Assembly: GCA_035280425.1 (NCBI GenBank)
Contig: DATEFW010000018.1
Coordinates: 200,759-264,758, forward strand
Length of the DNA stretch: 64,000 bases
Reading direction: 5' to 3'
Source of the DNA: QHXW01 sp035280425
GTDB lineage: Bacteria > Acidobacteriota > Terriglobia > Bryobacterales > Bryobacteraceae
Below the pieces are notes generated by a model. The model did no database searches. It was not told the origin of the DNA and was given only the letters and a program-made list of their open reading frames with translations. Shown in pieces: positions 25,333 through 33,125 of the stretch (position 1 is the stretch's first letter; each line of letters begins with the position of its first letter). Made by a program: the position numbers and the translations under genes.

Positions 25333-25560
25333 TTACTCCGCCAGCTTCTGGAACGCCTTTCGGTATTTCTTGTGCGCCCACTGCTGGGCCGCATCAAACT
25401 TCTTTCGCCTGGCCGATGGTTTGGCAGGCGCGACGATCAGTTGTTTTCCGTCAGTGCGGACATCGAGCGGTGTTTCAGGATCAATATTGAGGAGGTCCAG
25501 AATGGGGCGGTCAATCACCAGCGCCAAGCTATTCCCGTGCTTTGTCAGCTTCTTTACCAT
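25333..25560 (-). CDS. AbrB/MazE-type antitoxin
   Basis: 75 aa. Swapped-hairpin AbrB-like N-terminal half (KLTKHGNSLALVIDRPILDLLNI, LDVRTDGKQLIVAPA) and a basic, probably disordered C-terminal half (ARRKKFDAAQQWAHKKYRKAF) that would wrap the toxin. Doc toxins more often pair with Phd antitoxins; here the partner is of the AbrB type. The ATG at 25560 follows GAGGT. The open frame continues upstream to 25719 but the extension has no domain character. Confidence 0.82.
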   Translation of the reverse strand: MVKKLTKHGNSLALVIDRPILDLLNIDPETPLDVRTDGKQLIVAPAKPSARRKKFDAAQQWAHKKYRKAFQKLAE

Positions 25561-25668
25561 AGCACCTCGTACTTCCAATGTATCACCATAGGTCACCGGT
25601 TGGCTCAGGAAGCTGCGGCGCTGGTGCTGTCCGTTATAATCCGGACTCACGATGCCTGTTCCGTCCGC

Positions 25669-25713
25669 ACTCACTCGCCTCCGCACGCCATACCTTCGCG
25701 CATGAATCCCCAG
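25669..25713 (-). pseudogene. Remnant of the C-terminus of a second MerR/TipA-like regulator
   Basis: On the minus strand this segment reads W-G-F-M-R-E-G-M-A-C-G-G-E-stop. The intact regulator at 26328 ends W-E-F-M-R-K-A-M-A-C-A-G-E-stop. The nucleotide match includes the stop codon and continues a few bases past it (ACTCACTCGCCT in both copies on the plus strand). It is too short to be functional and marks an old duplication or rearrangement at this locus. Confidence 0.6.
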
Positions 25714-25715
25714 GA

Positions 25716-26251
25716 TCAACGATGAGTGACTTCGCCCGGACCTGAAGTAGACGTGATGTTGTTGGCGTGCGCCTCGGAGTCCGCGGGCGCTATCGGGCGC
25801 TCACCAAACCAAAGGAGGATGAGTAGAGTCAGACCGAGGGCAAGGTATGAAGCGGATTGGTAACGCGCATTGAACTGACCAGGATCAGAAGCGCTGAGAT
25901 GCAACCAAGGCAGGACTCGAGGCCATGGGAACACACCGCCAGGCCCACCGATCGGCGCAAAGGTTCCATAGATGAACGCATTGCTCCACGCAATTACCCA
26001 TGCCGTACTCCAAGACCGCGCGGCACAGCCGGTATCCAGGACTTTGCCGGACGCTTCTGGCGCACGAGTAGCACGCCCAGCGCGAGTAGCAACCCCCAGC
26101 GACCCCAAATTTGCCAACGGCCATTCGGAATCAGAACGACACCGAACAGGGAGGCGATGTGAACGATCAGCGAAACGGCGAATATAGCGGATGCCAGCGC
26201 CAGCAGACGCCGATTCAGATCTGATCGTGTAGAATAATCCGGAACTTCCAT
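25716..26251 (-). pseudogene. Frameshifted membrane protein gene
   Basis: From the ATG at 26251 one frame gives an 85-residue protein with two hydrophobic helices (ALASAIFAVSLIVHIASLF and WGRWGLLLALGVLLV) that stops at 25994. A second frame then gives further hydrophobic segments (AWVIAWSNAFIYGTFAPIGG and ASYLALGLTLLILLWF) before stopping at 25716. The simplest reading is a four-helix membrane protein broken by one frameshift between about 25990 and 26070. It lies between a regulator remnant and the intact MerR-type gene. Two short separate genes, or a sequencing error, are alternatives. Confidence 0.5.
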
Positions 26252-26327
26252 TTCGACCTTCCGGTTGCGAACAGTATAAGCCCCATCGGTCTTGTAAGGC
26301 TTCGATGATCTTCCTTGATTTATCGAC

Positions 26328-27083
26328 TCACTCGCCTGCGCACGCCATGGCTTTGCGCATGAACTCCCAGACCTTGGGATTGCTGAACGGGGCCATCTGC
26401 TCGTGAAATTCGGCGGACCAGTTGGCGCGGTCAGCGTAGAGATTGCGGAGGCTCGTGGTAATGTCCGGATCGCCGCCGGTAAAGCCTTCGACCAGCTTTT
26501 TCCAGCGCGCGGCGAGCGCCTGGGCTTTTTTGCCGGCCGGGTCTTCGCCGAGCGCGGCTTCGACATCGTGGAAAAGCCCGGTCCATTGTTTGGAGACGCG
26601 CTCCTGCAATTCCGGCGACCAGAGCTTCTTGCGTTCCTCGATTTTGGCCCAGGCTTCGCCGGTCGAATACTTTTTCATCCAGTCTGTGTTGTTTTGCATT
26701 TCGATCACCTCGATGATTTTTTTGAGTACGGCGGCGTCGGCCCGCTTGCCGGGAGGGATGGCCTTTTCGGCGTCGCGGATGGCTGCGATGGCGCGATCCA
26801 TGAGACGACGTTTCGATTCGAGCACGCGGCGCTGACAGCGCAGAGCGTCAGAGATTTCGAGCCCGTCCCGGTCAAGAAGGATCTTGATCTGCTTCAAAGG
26901 GATTTCGAGACACTTCAAGGCCACGATCTGCTCCAGCCGCTCAAGATCCGTGAGGCGGTAGAGCCGGTAGCCTGAATCGGTGCGGCGGGGCCTCAGCAGT
27001 CCCAGCCGGTCGTAGTGGTGCAAGGCGCGCACGGTGACGCCGGCGAGGGAGGCAAACTCCTGTACGCGGTAAAGCCTGGCCAC
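26328..27083 (-). CDS. MerR family regulator with TipAS-like domain
   Basis: 251 aa. N-terminal winged helix (LYRVQEFASLAGVTVRALHHYDRLGLL, SGYRLY), dimerising coiled coil (~75-115), and a C-terminal ~140-residue TipAS-like drug-sensing domain (AWAKIEERKK...FHEQMAPFSNPKVWEFM). TipA-type proteins bind small hydrophobic molecules and activate promoters with long spacers. I chose GTG 27083 over ATG 27104 because AAAGGA lies six bases before the GTG, the protein then begins VARLYRVQEFA as in relatives, and the operator geometry would put transcription start close to 27104. It is probably autoregulated. Confidence 0.88.
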   Translation of the reverse strand: MARLYRVQEFASLAGVTVRALHHYDRLGLLRPRRTDSGYRLYRLTDLERLEQIVALKCLEIPLKQIKILLDRDGLEISDALRCQRRVLESKRRLMDRAIAAIRDAEKAIPPGKRADAAVLKKIIEVIEMQNNTDWMKKYSTGEAWAKIEERKKLWSPELQERVSKQWTGLFHDVEAALGEDPAGKKAQALAARWKKLVEGFTGGDPDITTSLRNLYADRANWSAEFHEQMAPFSNPKVWEFMRKAMACAGE

Positions 27084-27102
27084 GCGGATTCCTTTCTTTT
27101 CC

Positions 27103-27133
27103 ATATTCGGGTATTACGTTACGTCAGGGTCAA
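27103..27133 (-). promoter_or_regulatory. MerR-type promoter/operator of the TipA-like regulator
   Basis: On the minus strand a -35 TTGACC (27133-27128) is followed by the palindromic core ACGTAACGT (27124-27116) inside a long spacer. A -10-like AT-rich hexamer comes 19-20 bases further. A dyad between elements spaced 19-20 bases apart is the hallmark of MerR-regulated promoters. It overlaps the alternative ATG at 27104, which argues for the downstream GTG as translation start. Confidence 0.6.
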
Positions 27134-27221
27134 GAGCCGATTTTTACAGTGTGTCAGAGCACCAAACCGTGCAACCAGAGGCTGATCGGGTGACGTCCCC
27201 TTCCATGACAAGGAGGACAAC

Positions 27222-28059
27222 ATGCGAGAGGTGAGGAATTTTGCGCCCAGCAGGCGCGATGTGCTGGCAATAGCCGCTGGGGCAGGCCTGGCGGGATGGA
27301 GCCGGCTCTACGCTTTCAGTTCGGATTTCTGGAAAAAGAAGCAGCCGGCGGAGTGGACCACGGCGGAAATCGAGCAGCTCACCACGAACTCGCCTTGGGC
27401 CAAACAAACGAGCGCCCGGGTGAATGAAGGATTAAGCAATGAGGACACCGGGATGGGACCGCGGCGGCAATCCAGGAGGCGCCTGGCCGGAGGGCGGCGG
27501 AGGCGTGGGCGGGCCTCGGATGGGAGGTCCCGGTGGAATGGGAGGCCCGCGGATGGGAGCTCCGGGCGGAATGGGCGGTCCGGGAATGGGCGGACCGGAT
27601 ATGAGTGGAGGACGGAGCCGGGGCGGCGGGCCGCGCGCGATCAAGGGCATCGTGCTGTGGCTGAGCGCCAAGCCGGTGCTCGAAGCGCTGAAGACGCAGT
27701 TGCCGGAGAAATTCGCGAACCATTACGTAATCAGCCTGCGGGGATTTCCATTGAACGGGGGAGCTTCGGGCGAGGGCGAAGCGCCGGGCCAATCCGGTTC
27801 CGGTGACGGCAGCCTGGAACGGCTGAAAGTTTTGACGCTGCTTCAGCCGAAGGGCAAGGAAGGCATTCAGCCGGACCTGGTTGAGCAAGAACCGATCAAG
27901 GGTGGCGGCAGCACGGTGCTGTTCGGTTTTTCGAAAGAGAAGCTGCCGATTCGGCCTGAGGAAAAAGACGTGACGTTCTCGACGCGGATCGGGCGGATGG
28001 ATGTCAAGAGCAAGTTCAATCTGAAAGACATGATGTACCAGGGCCAACTGGCGATTTAG
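27222..28059 (+). pseudogene. Tat-exported Gly-rich protein gene, frameshifted (copy 1)
   Basis: The frame from ATG 27222 (AAGGAGG seven bases upstream) gives a Tat-type leader SRRDVLAIAAGAGLAGW, then FWKKKQPAEWTTAEIEQL and TTNSPWAKQTSA. After about 27435 it becomes an Arg-rich shadow. The +1 frame then carries a Gly/Met/Pro-rich stretch (GGMGGPRMGAPGGMGGPGMGG) and a sensible C-terminal domain (IKGIVLWLSAKPVLEALK...VTFSTRIGRMDVKSKFNLKD) ending at 28059. A TAA at 27433 closes the +1 frame upstream, so the switch must lie between about 27436 and 27480. A single-base indel, sequencing error or programmed frameshift would explain it. The SPWAK-containing family is not one I can name. Confidence 0.6.
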
Positions 28060-28177
28060 GCCGCCGGCAGCCGTTTGGTTCAGCCGCTTCCAGCGGCATG
28101 CATGGCTGGGCAAACGGCAGGAATAGCTGCAACCTTGGAGCGTCCCGCTAACGTCTCTTCATCGCAAGGAGACCATC

Positions 28178-28461
28178 ATGGGGCAACGGGACGGCTTTGC
28201 GCCAAGCAGACGCGATCTGTTTACAGCCGCTGGCTGGAGCGGGCCTGGCGGGCTGGGGACGGTTGTATGACCGAAAGGTCGTGATGGGGTTCAGCCGGGA
28301 GTAGTCCAGCAACAGATCAGCTCCGGTCCGGGCAACGTGAGACGCTGGCGCTTCGCCCCGAGGACAAGGAAGTCACGTTCTCGACGCGCTTCGGGCGCAT
28401 GAATATCAAGACAAAATTCAATCTGAAGGACACGATGTATCGCGGGCACCTGGCGAGTTAG
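28178..28461 (+). pseudogene. Collapsed tandem copy of the Gly-rich Tat protein gene (copy 2)
   Basis: It starts ATG after CAAGGAG with FAPSRRDLF, the same as FAPSRRDVL in copy 1. After a one-base frameshift it continues AGAGLAGWGRLY (copy 1: AGAGLAGWSRLY) and reaches a stop. The middle, including SPWAK and the Gly-rich part, is missing. The last 36 residues reappear (LRPEDKEVTFSTRFGRMNIK..NLKDTMYRGHLAS), matching the end of copy 1 at most positions. Both copies are followed by the same GGCCGCCGGCAGC sequence. This is a tandem duplicate ruined by a large internal deletion and a frameshift. Confidence 0.75.
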
Positions 28462-28522
28462 GCCGCCGGCAGCATCGTGCATTGCCTGCCGGAAGTGTAC
28501 TCGGGTAGGATGGATAGCCCGG

Positions 28523-30349
28523 ATGAATCCTTCTGCCCTGCTGCTGTTCTCTGCCCATCAGCCGACGATCGGCACGCTCGACTGGGTGGCGATTGCGCTT
28601 TACTTTGGCGTCCTGCTGAGCGTGGCGTGGTGGGTGGTGCGGCGCGGGAAGGAATCGGCAACCGATTATTTTCTCGCGGGGCGCAATCTGGGCTGGTGGA
28701 TTATCGGGGCCTCGATCTTCGCGTCGAATATCGGTTCGGAACACATCGTGGGGCTGGCGGGCTCGGGCGCGACCAGCGGCGTGGCGATGGCGCATTACGA
28801 ACTACACGCCTGGTGCCTGCTGGTGCTGGCGTGGGTATTCGTGCCGTTCTACATGCGGTCCATGGTGTTCACAATGCCGGAGTTCCTGGAGCGGCGGTTC
28901 AGCGAACACTCGCGCTACATACTTTCGATCGTTTCGCTCGTTACGTTTGTGATCTCGAAGATTGCGGTCGGCATTTTCGCCGGCGGGGTGGTGTTCGGCA
29001 CGCTGTTTCCGGAGATGCGGCTGCATCTCGGTGGCGTCACGATCGACAGTTTCTGGATCGGCTCGGTGCTGGTGATCGTGCTGACGGGACTTTATACTAC
29101 GCTGGGCGGCATGCGCGCGGTGGCGTACAACGACGCGGTGCAGGTGACGGTACTCATTGCGGGCTCGGCTTTGCTGACGGGCTATGGCCTGGTGCGGTTG
29201 GGCGGCTGGAGCGAGTTGCGGCACTGGTGCGGCTCCGACATGTTCAATTTGTGGAAGCCGCTGATCCCGGTGGGAGTGGAGAGCACCTGGACGCCGGTGA
29301 TCCAGACCAACGGCGCGGGCACGGTGGTGAAGGAAGCGTGGTATTTCAACGGGAATTTTCCGTGGCTCGGAATGCTGTTCTGCGCGCCGATCATCGGGCT
29401 GTGGTACTGGTGCACGGATCAATACATCGTGCAGAGGGCGCTGGGCGCGCCGAACGAAACGATTGCGCGGCGCGGGAGCATCTTTGCGGCTTTTCTCAAG
29501 CTGTTTCCGGTGTACCTGTTCCTGATCCCGGGCCTGATCTGTTTTGCGCTGGCACGAAGCGGCAAGGTGCCGGAGCTGGCGGCGCTCATTGGGCGTGACG
29601 GGCAGGCGATTCCGGCGGCTTCGAACGGCGCGTTCCCCATGATGGTGGAGTATCTGCTGCCGGCCGGGATTCGCGGCGTGGTGGTGGCGGGGCTGCTTTC
29701 GGCGCTGATGGGCTCGCTTGCCGGGGTGTTCAACGCCTGTTCGACCTTGTTCACGGTGGATCTTTACGAGAAGTGGAAGAAAGGCGCGTCGCAGCACCAG
29801 ATCGTGCGGACGGGACGGATTGCGACGTCGATCATGGTGGTGATCGCGCTCGCGTGGATTCCGGTGATCAAAAACGCGCACGGGCTATACACGTACTTGC
29901 AGTCGGTGCAAGGGTATCTGGCGCCGCCGATTTTCGTGGTGTTTTTCTTCGGGGTGTTTTTTAAACGGCTGAACGCGCAGGGAGCGTTGTGGGCCATGAT
30001 CGTGGGATTCGCGCTGGGGCTGTTCCGCATGGTGGTGGACACGCCGGTGACGCTGGGAATTGGAGGCTTTGAGAACGGCTACGCGCCGGGATCGCTGCTG
30101 TGGATTATCAACAACATTTATTTCCAGTATTTCAGTGTGCTGATCACGATTGTCTCGGCGGTGGTGATGGTCGCGGTGAGTTATGCGACGTCGCAGCCGG
30201 ATTACGGGTCGATTCAAAGCCTGACGTTCGGAACCGCGACCAAGGAAGATCTGCTGCGCACGCGCGCGAGCTGGACCTGGCGGGAAGTGGCGACATCGGG
30301 CGTGGTGCTGGCGTGCATTTTGGGAGGGTATTTGTATTTTCGGGGGTAG
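28523..30349 (+). CDS. Sodium/solute symporter (SSS/SLC5 family)
   Basis: 608 aa, about 14 membrane helices. Family landmarks are SATDYFLAGRNLGWWIIGASIFASN at the first core helices, GLYTTLGGMRAVAYNDAVQ and the helix-9 region STLFTVDLYEKW with GVVVAGLLSALMGSLAGVFNACSTL. It most resembles the SGLT sugar-transporter branch, so a sodium-coupled sugar uptake role is likely but the substrate is not certain. It lies just after the decayed Gly-rich gene and converges on the thioesterase gene. Confidence 0.88.
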   Translation: MNPSALLLFSAHQPTIGTLDWVAIALYFGVLLSVAWWVVRRGKESATDYFLAGRNLGWWIIGASIFASNIGSEHIVGLAGSGATSGVAMAHYELHAWCLLVLAWVFVPFYMRSMVFTMPEFLERRFSEHSRYILSIVSLVTFVISKIAVGIFAGGVVFGTLFPEMRLHLGGVTIDSFWIGSVLVIVLTGLYTTLGGMRAVAYNDAVQVTVLIAGSALLTGYGLVRLGGWSELRHWCGSDMFNLWKPLIPVGVESTWTPVIQTNGAGTVVKEAWYFNGNFPWLGMLFCAPIIGLWYWCTDQYIVQRALGAPNETIARRGSIFAAFLKLFPVYLFLIPGLICFALARSGKVPELAALIGRDGQAIPAASNGAFPMMVEYLLPAGIRGVVVAGLLSALMGSLAGVFNACSTLFTVDLYEKWKKGASQHQIVRTGRIATSIMVVIALAWIPVIKNAHGLYTYLQSVQGYLAPPIFVVFFFGVFFKRLNAQGALWAMIVGFALGLFRMVVDTPVTLGIGGFENGYAPGSLLWIINNIYFQYFSVLITIVSAVVMVAVSYATSQPDYGSIQSLTFGTATKEDLLRTRASWTWREVATSGVVLACILGGYLYFRG

Positions 30350-30355
30350 CAGGAG

Positions 30356-30760
30356 CTACTTAATCCCGAACGCCGCCCAATATTTCTGCGGCAGGCGCAC
30401 GGGCTTCACGTCGCGGCTGCAGAAGATATGGCGCGTTGCGCCGGTGGCGAGCTTACGGCCGCTCTCGGCGAGGCGCATCTCGTAACCGAAGCTGACCATG
30501 CGGGGGTTAACGTCGGTGACACGGGTTTCGACGAGCACTTCTTCATCGAAGCGCGCCGGATATAAATAGCGGCAGTGCGCCTCGACGACCGCGAGCAGGA
30601 CGCCGTCATCGAGCTCCATGTCTTTATAGCGGAAGCCCAGTGCTTTGCAGCATTCCACGCGGGCGACTTCCATCCAGACCAGGTAATTGGCGTAATAGAC
30701 GACGCCCATCTGGTCGGTTTCGGCATAGCGCACGCGCAAACGGGTCTGGTGAGGCTGCAT
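30356..30760 (-). CDS. Acyl-CoA thioesterase, YbgC/4-hydroxybenzoyl-CoA type
   Basis: 134 aa hot-dog fold. The active-site motif RYAETDQMGVVYYANYLVWMEVAR (catalytic Asp in ETDQMG) is typical of YbgC-type thioesterases that hydrolyse short-chain acyl-CoA or acyl-ACP. The start ATG 30760 gives the usual family N-terminus; a longer frame up to 31033 overlaps the upstream membrane protein gene. It follows that gene by 8 bases in a two-gene unit. Confidence 0.88.
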   Translation of the reverse strand: MQPHQTRLRVRYAETDQMGVVYYANYLVWMEVARVECCKALGFRYKDMELDDGVLLAVVEAHCRYLYPARFDEEVLVETRVTDVNPRMVSFGYEMRLAESGRKLATGATRHIFCSRDVKPVRLPQKYWAAFGIK

Positions 30761-30768
30761 GGGCGAAT

Positions 30769-31134
30769 TTAACTCCAGTAGTGAGAGATCGAGCCGTAGA
30801 TCCAGGCGACCAGCGCACCGATCAAGGGGAAGGCGGCCAGCGCGAGCAGCAACCGGTACTGCCAGGCGAGTTTTCCCGGCACGAGGCAGACGACAGCCTG
30901 TGCGGCCAGGATGAGCAGGAAGGCGACGCGAAATCCCTGGCCACCATAAATGCACCACGGGCAATGTTTCGCGCCGGCCATGTGGATATTGCAAGCCGCC
31001 GATGCGCCGGCCCACCAGGAACGGCAGCCGCATCCGAAGATTCCGGCGCAGAAATTGATGGAGAACGCGGCGGTAACGGCGGCCGTGGCGGCAAAAATCA
31101 GCGGTCCACGGGCGCGGCGGCTCACGAACGGCAT
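30769..31134 (-). CDS. Cys-rich small membrane protein
   Basis: 121 aa with about three or four membrane helices. Between the first two helices lies a cluster of six Cys and two His (C29, C35, C37, C48, C58, C61; H51, H57) including HCPWC, which suggests metal or heme binding or disulfide chemistry at the membrane. I do not recognise the family. ATG 31134 is chosen because the basic MPFVSRRARG precedes the first helix. It is cotranscribed with the thioesterase and divergent from the MoaD-MoaE gene. Confidence 0.65.
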   Translation of the reverse strand: MPFVSRRARGPLIFAATAAVTAAFSINFCAGIFGCGCRSWWAGASAACNIHMAGAKHCPWCIYGGQGFRVAFLLILAAQAVVCLVPGKLAWQYRLLLALAAFPLIGALVAWIYGSISHYWS

Positions 31135-31200
31135 CGGCGCGATTATAAACTGGCGGAACGCAAGTCCGCTGAAAAGCGTCTGATAGACTGACAATTGCCG

Positions 31201-31938
31201 ATGCGCGTGAAAGTACTGTTTTTCGGGATGCTGAAGGAGATTGTAGGCTCGCCGGAAGAGCAGCTGAACCTCGCGGAGGGGGCCCGGCTCGGGAGCATCT
31301 TTGAGCATTATGCGCAGCGTTTTCCGCGGTTGCGGGAGATGGCCTCGAGTATCGTACTGGCGCGCAACCAGGAGTTTTCGGACAGTTCAGCGCCGGTCAG
31401 TGAAGGCGACGAGGTCGCATTTCTTCCACCGGTAAGCGGCGGGACGGCGGCTGCCGGGCTCGAGTATACGCATGAAATTCAGGACGATCACGGGCACTTT
31501 TTCGCACTCACCCGGCAGACGATTGACACGCGAGCAATCATACGCCGGCTCGTTCAAGGCGAAGACGGCGCGGTGATTACGTTCGAAGGCGTAGTCCGCA
31601 ACAACACCAAAGGCCGGCGCACGCTTTATCTCGACTACGAATGCTACGAGCCGATGGCGGTCAGGACGCTGGCGGAGATCGGGCGCGATATCGCGGGCTC
31701 GCACGCGATCGGACGGATCGCAATGGTTCACCGGCTGGGGCGCATGGAGATCGGCGAAACCAGCGTGGCGGTGATCGTGACGGCGGCGCATCGCCAGGCG
31801 GCGTTTGCAGCCGCGCTCGAAGGGATCAACCGGCTCAAGCGGCTGGTCCCAATCTGGAAAAAAGAGCACTTCGAGGACGGAGAAGTCTGGGTGGAAGGAC
31901 AGTGGGATCAGGATGCGCCGCGTATCGCTCGCCCTTAG
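31201..31938 (+). CDS. Fused molybdopterin synthase, MoaD-MoaE
   Basis: 245 aa. Residues 1-81 are a ubiquitin-like MoaD domain ending FLPPVSGG. Residues ~95-240 are MoaE with the catalytic region PIWKKEHFEDGEVWVEG and GRMEIGETSVAVIV. MoaD must expose a C-terminal Gly-Gly to receive sulfur, but here G80-G81 are followed by TAAAGLEYTHEIQ, so cleavage after Gly81 is expected. Mycobacterial MoaX, a similar fusion, is cut at that position. ATG 31201 is chosen over TTG 31195. It overlaps the start of the VWFA gene by 26 bases. Confidence 0.9.
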   Translation: MRVKVLFFGMLKEIVGSPEEQLNLAEGARLGSIFEHYAQRFPRLREMASSIVLARNQEFSDSSAPVSEGDEVAFLPPVSGGTAAAGLEYTHEIQDDHGHFFALTRQTIDTRAIIRRLVQGEDGAVITFEGVVRNNTKGRRTLYLDYECYEPMAVRTLAEIGRDIAGSHAIGRIAMVHRLGRMEIGETSVAVIVTAAHRQAAFAAALEGINRLKRLVPIWKKEHFEDGEVWVEGQWDQDAPRIARP

Positions 31939-32875
31939 CATCTTCGTTCTGGCCCTTACTGCCTTCGCCCAGCAGCCGGATATCCGGGTGGACGTGCGGC
32001 TCGTGCGGGTGGTCTCGACCGTTAAGGATCCGCGTGGCCAGCCGGTCGGTTCGCTAGCCAAAGATGATTTCACGATTCTCGACAACAACGTTCCGCAGCA
32101 GATTGCGGTCTTCGAGAGGCGCACCGAGCAGCCGCTTTCGGTGTCGCTGCTGATCGACATCAGCGGGTCAACCGCCAAGGACCTCAAGTACGAAGTGGAC
32201 TCGATCGGCCATTTTCTGCATGCGATGTTCTCTGAAGGAAATCCGAAAGATGCGGTGGCGCTTTACAGCTTCAACTATCAGGTAGTGAAGCACAACAATT
32301 TTACGCGCAACGCACAATCGATCGAACGCTCGTTGCGTACCCTCAAAGCCGAAGCGGGCACTTCGCTGTACGATGCGATCTATCTGACCGCGAAGGATCT
32401 CGAATACCGGGACGGCCGCAAAGTTATGGTGATCGTCACCGATGGCGGCGATACCACCAGCACTTATGACTTTCATGCCGCTCTGGAAGCCGCGCAGCTC
32501 GCCGATGCGGTGATCTATCCGATTCTGGTAGTGCCGATTCCGAACGACGCCGGACGCAATGTGGGCGGCGAAAACGCGCTCACCACACTGGCCCAGGGCA
32601 CGGGCGGCCGCGTGTTTGCGCCCACCGTCGGGGCCGAGCTCGATCGCGCTTTCAGCGATCTGATCCAGGATCTGCGCACCCAGTACCTGCTGGCGTACTA
32701 TCCGAAGGACGTTCCGCTCACCAAGAACCGCTTTCACCGGCTGGCGGTGCGAGTTCGCAATCCCGAATTGCGTGTGCTGGCGCGCAGTGGCTATTATGGT
32801 GAGGCGGAAGGCGATTCCGCAGGCCCGAGGCAAAGAATTTCGGTCGTTCCCGAAGGCAGACACCAGGAGCCCTAG
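31913..32875 (+). CDS. Secreted VWFA-related protein
   Basis: 320 aa. Signal peptide residues 1-~21 (VSLALSIFVLALTAFAQQ). A beta-rich segment (IRVDVRLVRVVSTVKDPRG) precedes a von Willebrand A domain with the metal-ion motif DISGS and a later TDGGDTTS. The layout and the LVRVV..VKD..G start match the VWFA-related family that is expanded in acidobacteria. ATG 31913 begins the signal peptide; the longer frame to 31805 lies inside moaDE. Role probably surface adhesion or assembly; ligand unknown. Confidence 0.85.
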   Translation: MRRVSLALSIFVLALTAFAQQPDIRVDVRLVRVVSTVKDPRGQPVGSLAKDDFTILDNNVPQQIAVFERRTEQPLSVSLLIDISGSTAKDLKYEVDSIGHFLHAMFSEGNPKDAVALYSFNYQVVKHNNFTRNAQSIERSLRTLKAEAGTSLYDAIYLTAKDLEYRDGRKVMVIVTDGGDTTSTYDFHAALEAAQLADAVIYPILVVPIPNDAGRNVGGENALTTLAQGTGGRVFAPTVGAELDRAFSDLIQDLRTQYLLAYYPKDVPLTKNRFHRLAVRVRNPELRVLARSGYYGEAEGDSAGPRQRISVVPEGRHQEP

Positions 32876-33114
32876 TGCCACCCAAACACGGCGGAAAACC
32901 GGGCGCGCGCGCCCCCGAGCACACCTTTGAGGAGACCAAGTACCTCAAACATCTGATCGAGCACCAGATCCCTGTGCGGGTGAAGCTGAGTAACAACGAA
33001 GAAATCAGCGGGATGGTGGAGTATTACGACGCTTCCTTCATCCGGATCACGCGTGAGGGCGCGCCAAACCTGTTCATTTTCAAACACGACATCAAGTATT
33101 TAATCGAGGCGTAG
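32875..33114 (+). CDS. hfq: Hfq-like RNA-binding protein
   Basis: 79 aa, a normal Hfq length. After an 18-residue basic/Gly-rich N-terminus the Sm fold reads FEETKYLKHLIEHQIPVRVKL (helix and beta-1), NEEISGMVEYYDASFIRI and FKHDIKYLIE. The last corresponds to the Sm2 YKHAIST motif of Hfq with His and Lys kept. It could bind the poly-U ends of small RNAs. The proximal-site residues are divergent, so equivalence to E. coli Hfq is not certain. GTG start overlaps the TAG of the VWFA gene by one base. Confidence 0.7.
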   Translation: MPPKHGGKPGARAPEHTFEETKYLKHLIEHQIPVRVKLSNNEEISGMVEYYDASFIRITREGAPNLFIFKHDIKYLIEA

Positions 33115-33125
33115 CGGTAGCGTCG

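Noticed and set aside
27506..27620. Gly/Met/Pro-rich repeat as a possible CRISPR or satellite array
   Set aside because: Repeats are codon-level and irregular inside a coding frame; no spacers and no cas genes.
28477..29598. 373-codon frame inside the symporter gene
   Set aside because: Out-of-frame reading of a confident SSS transporter, no coherent fold.
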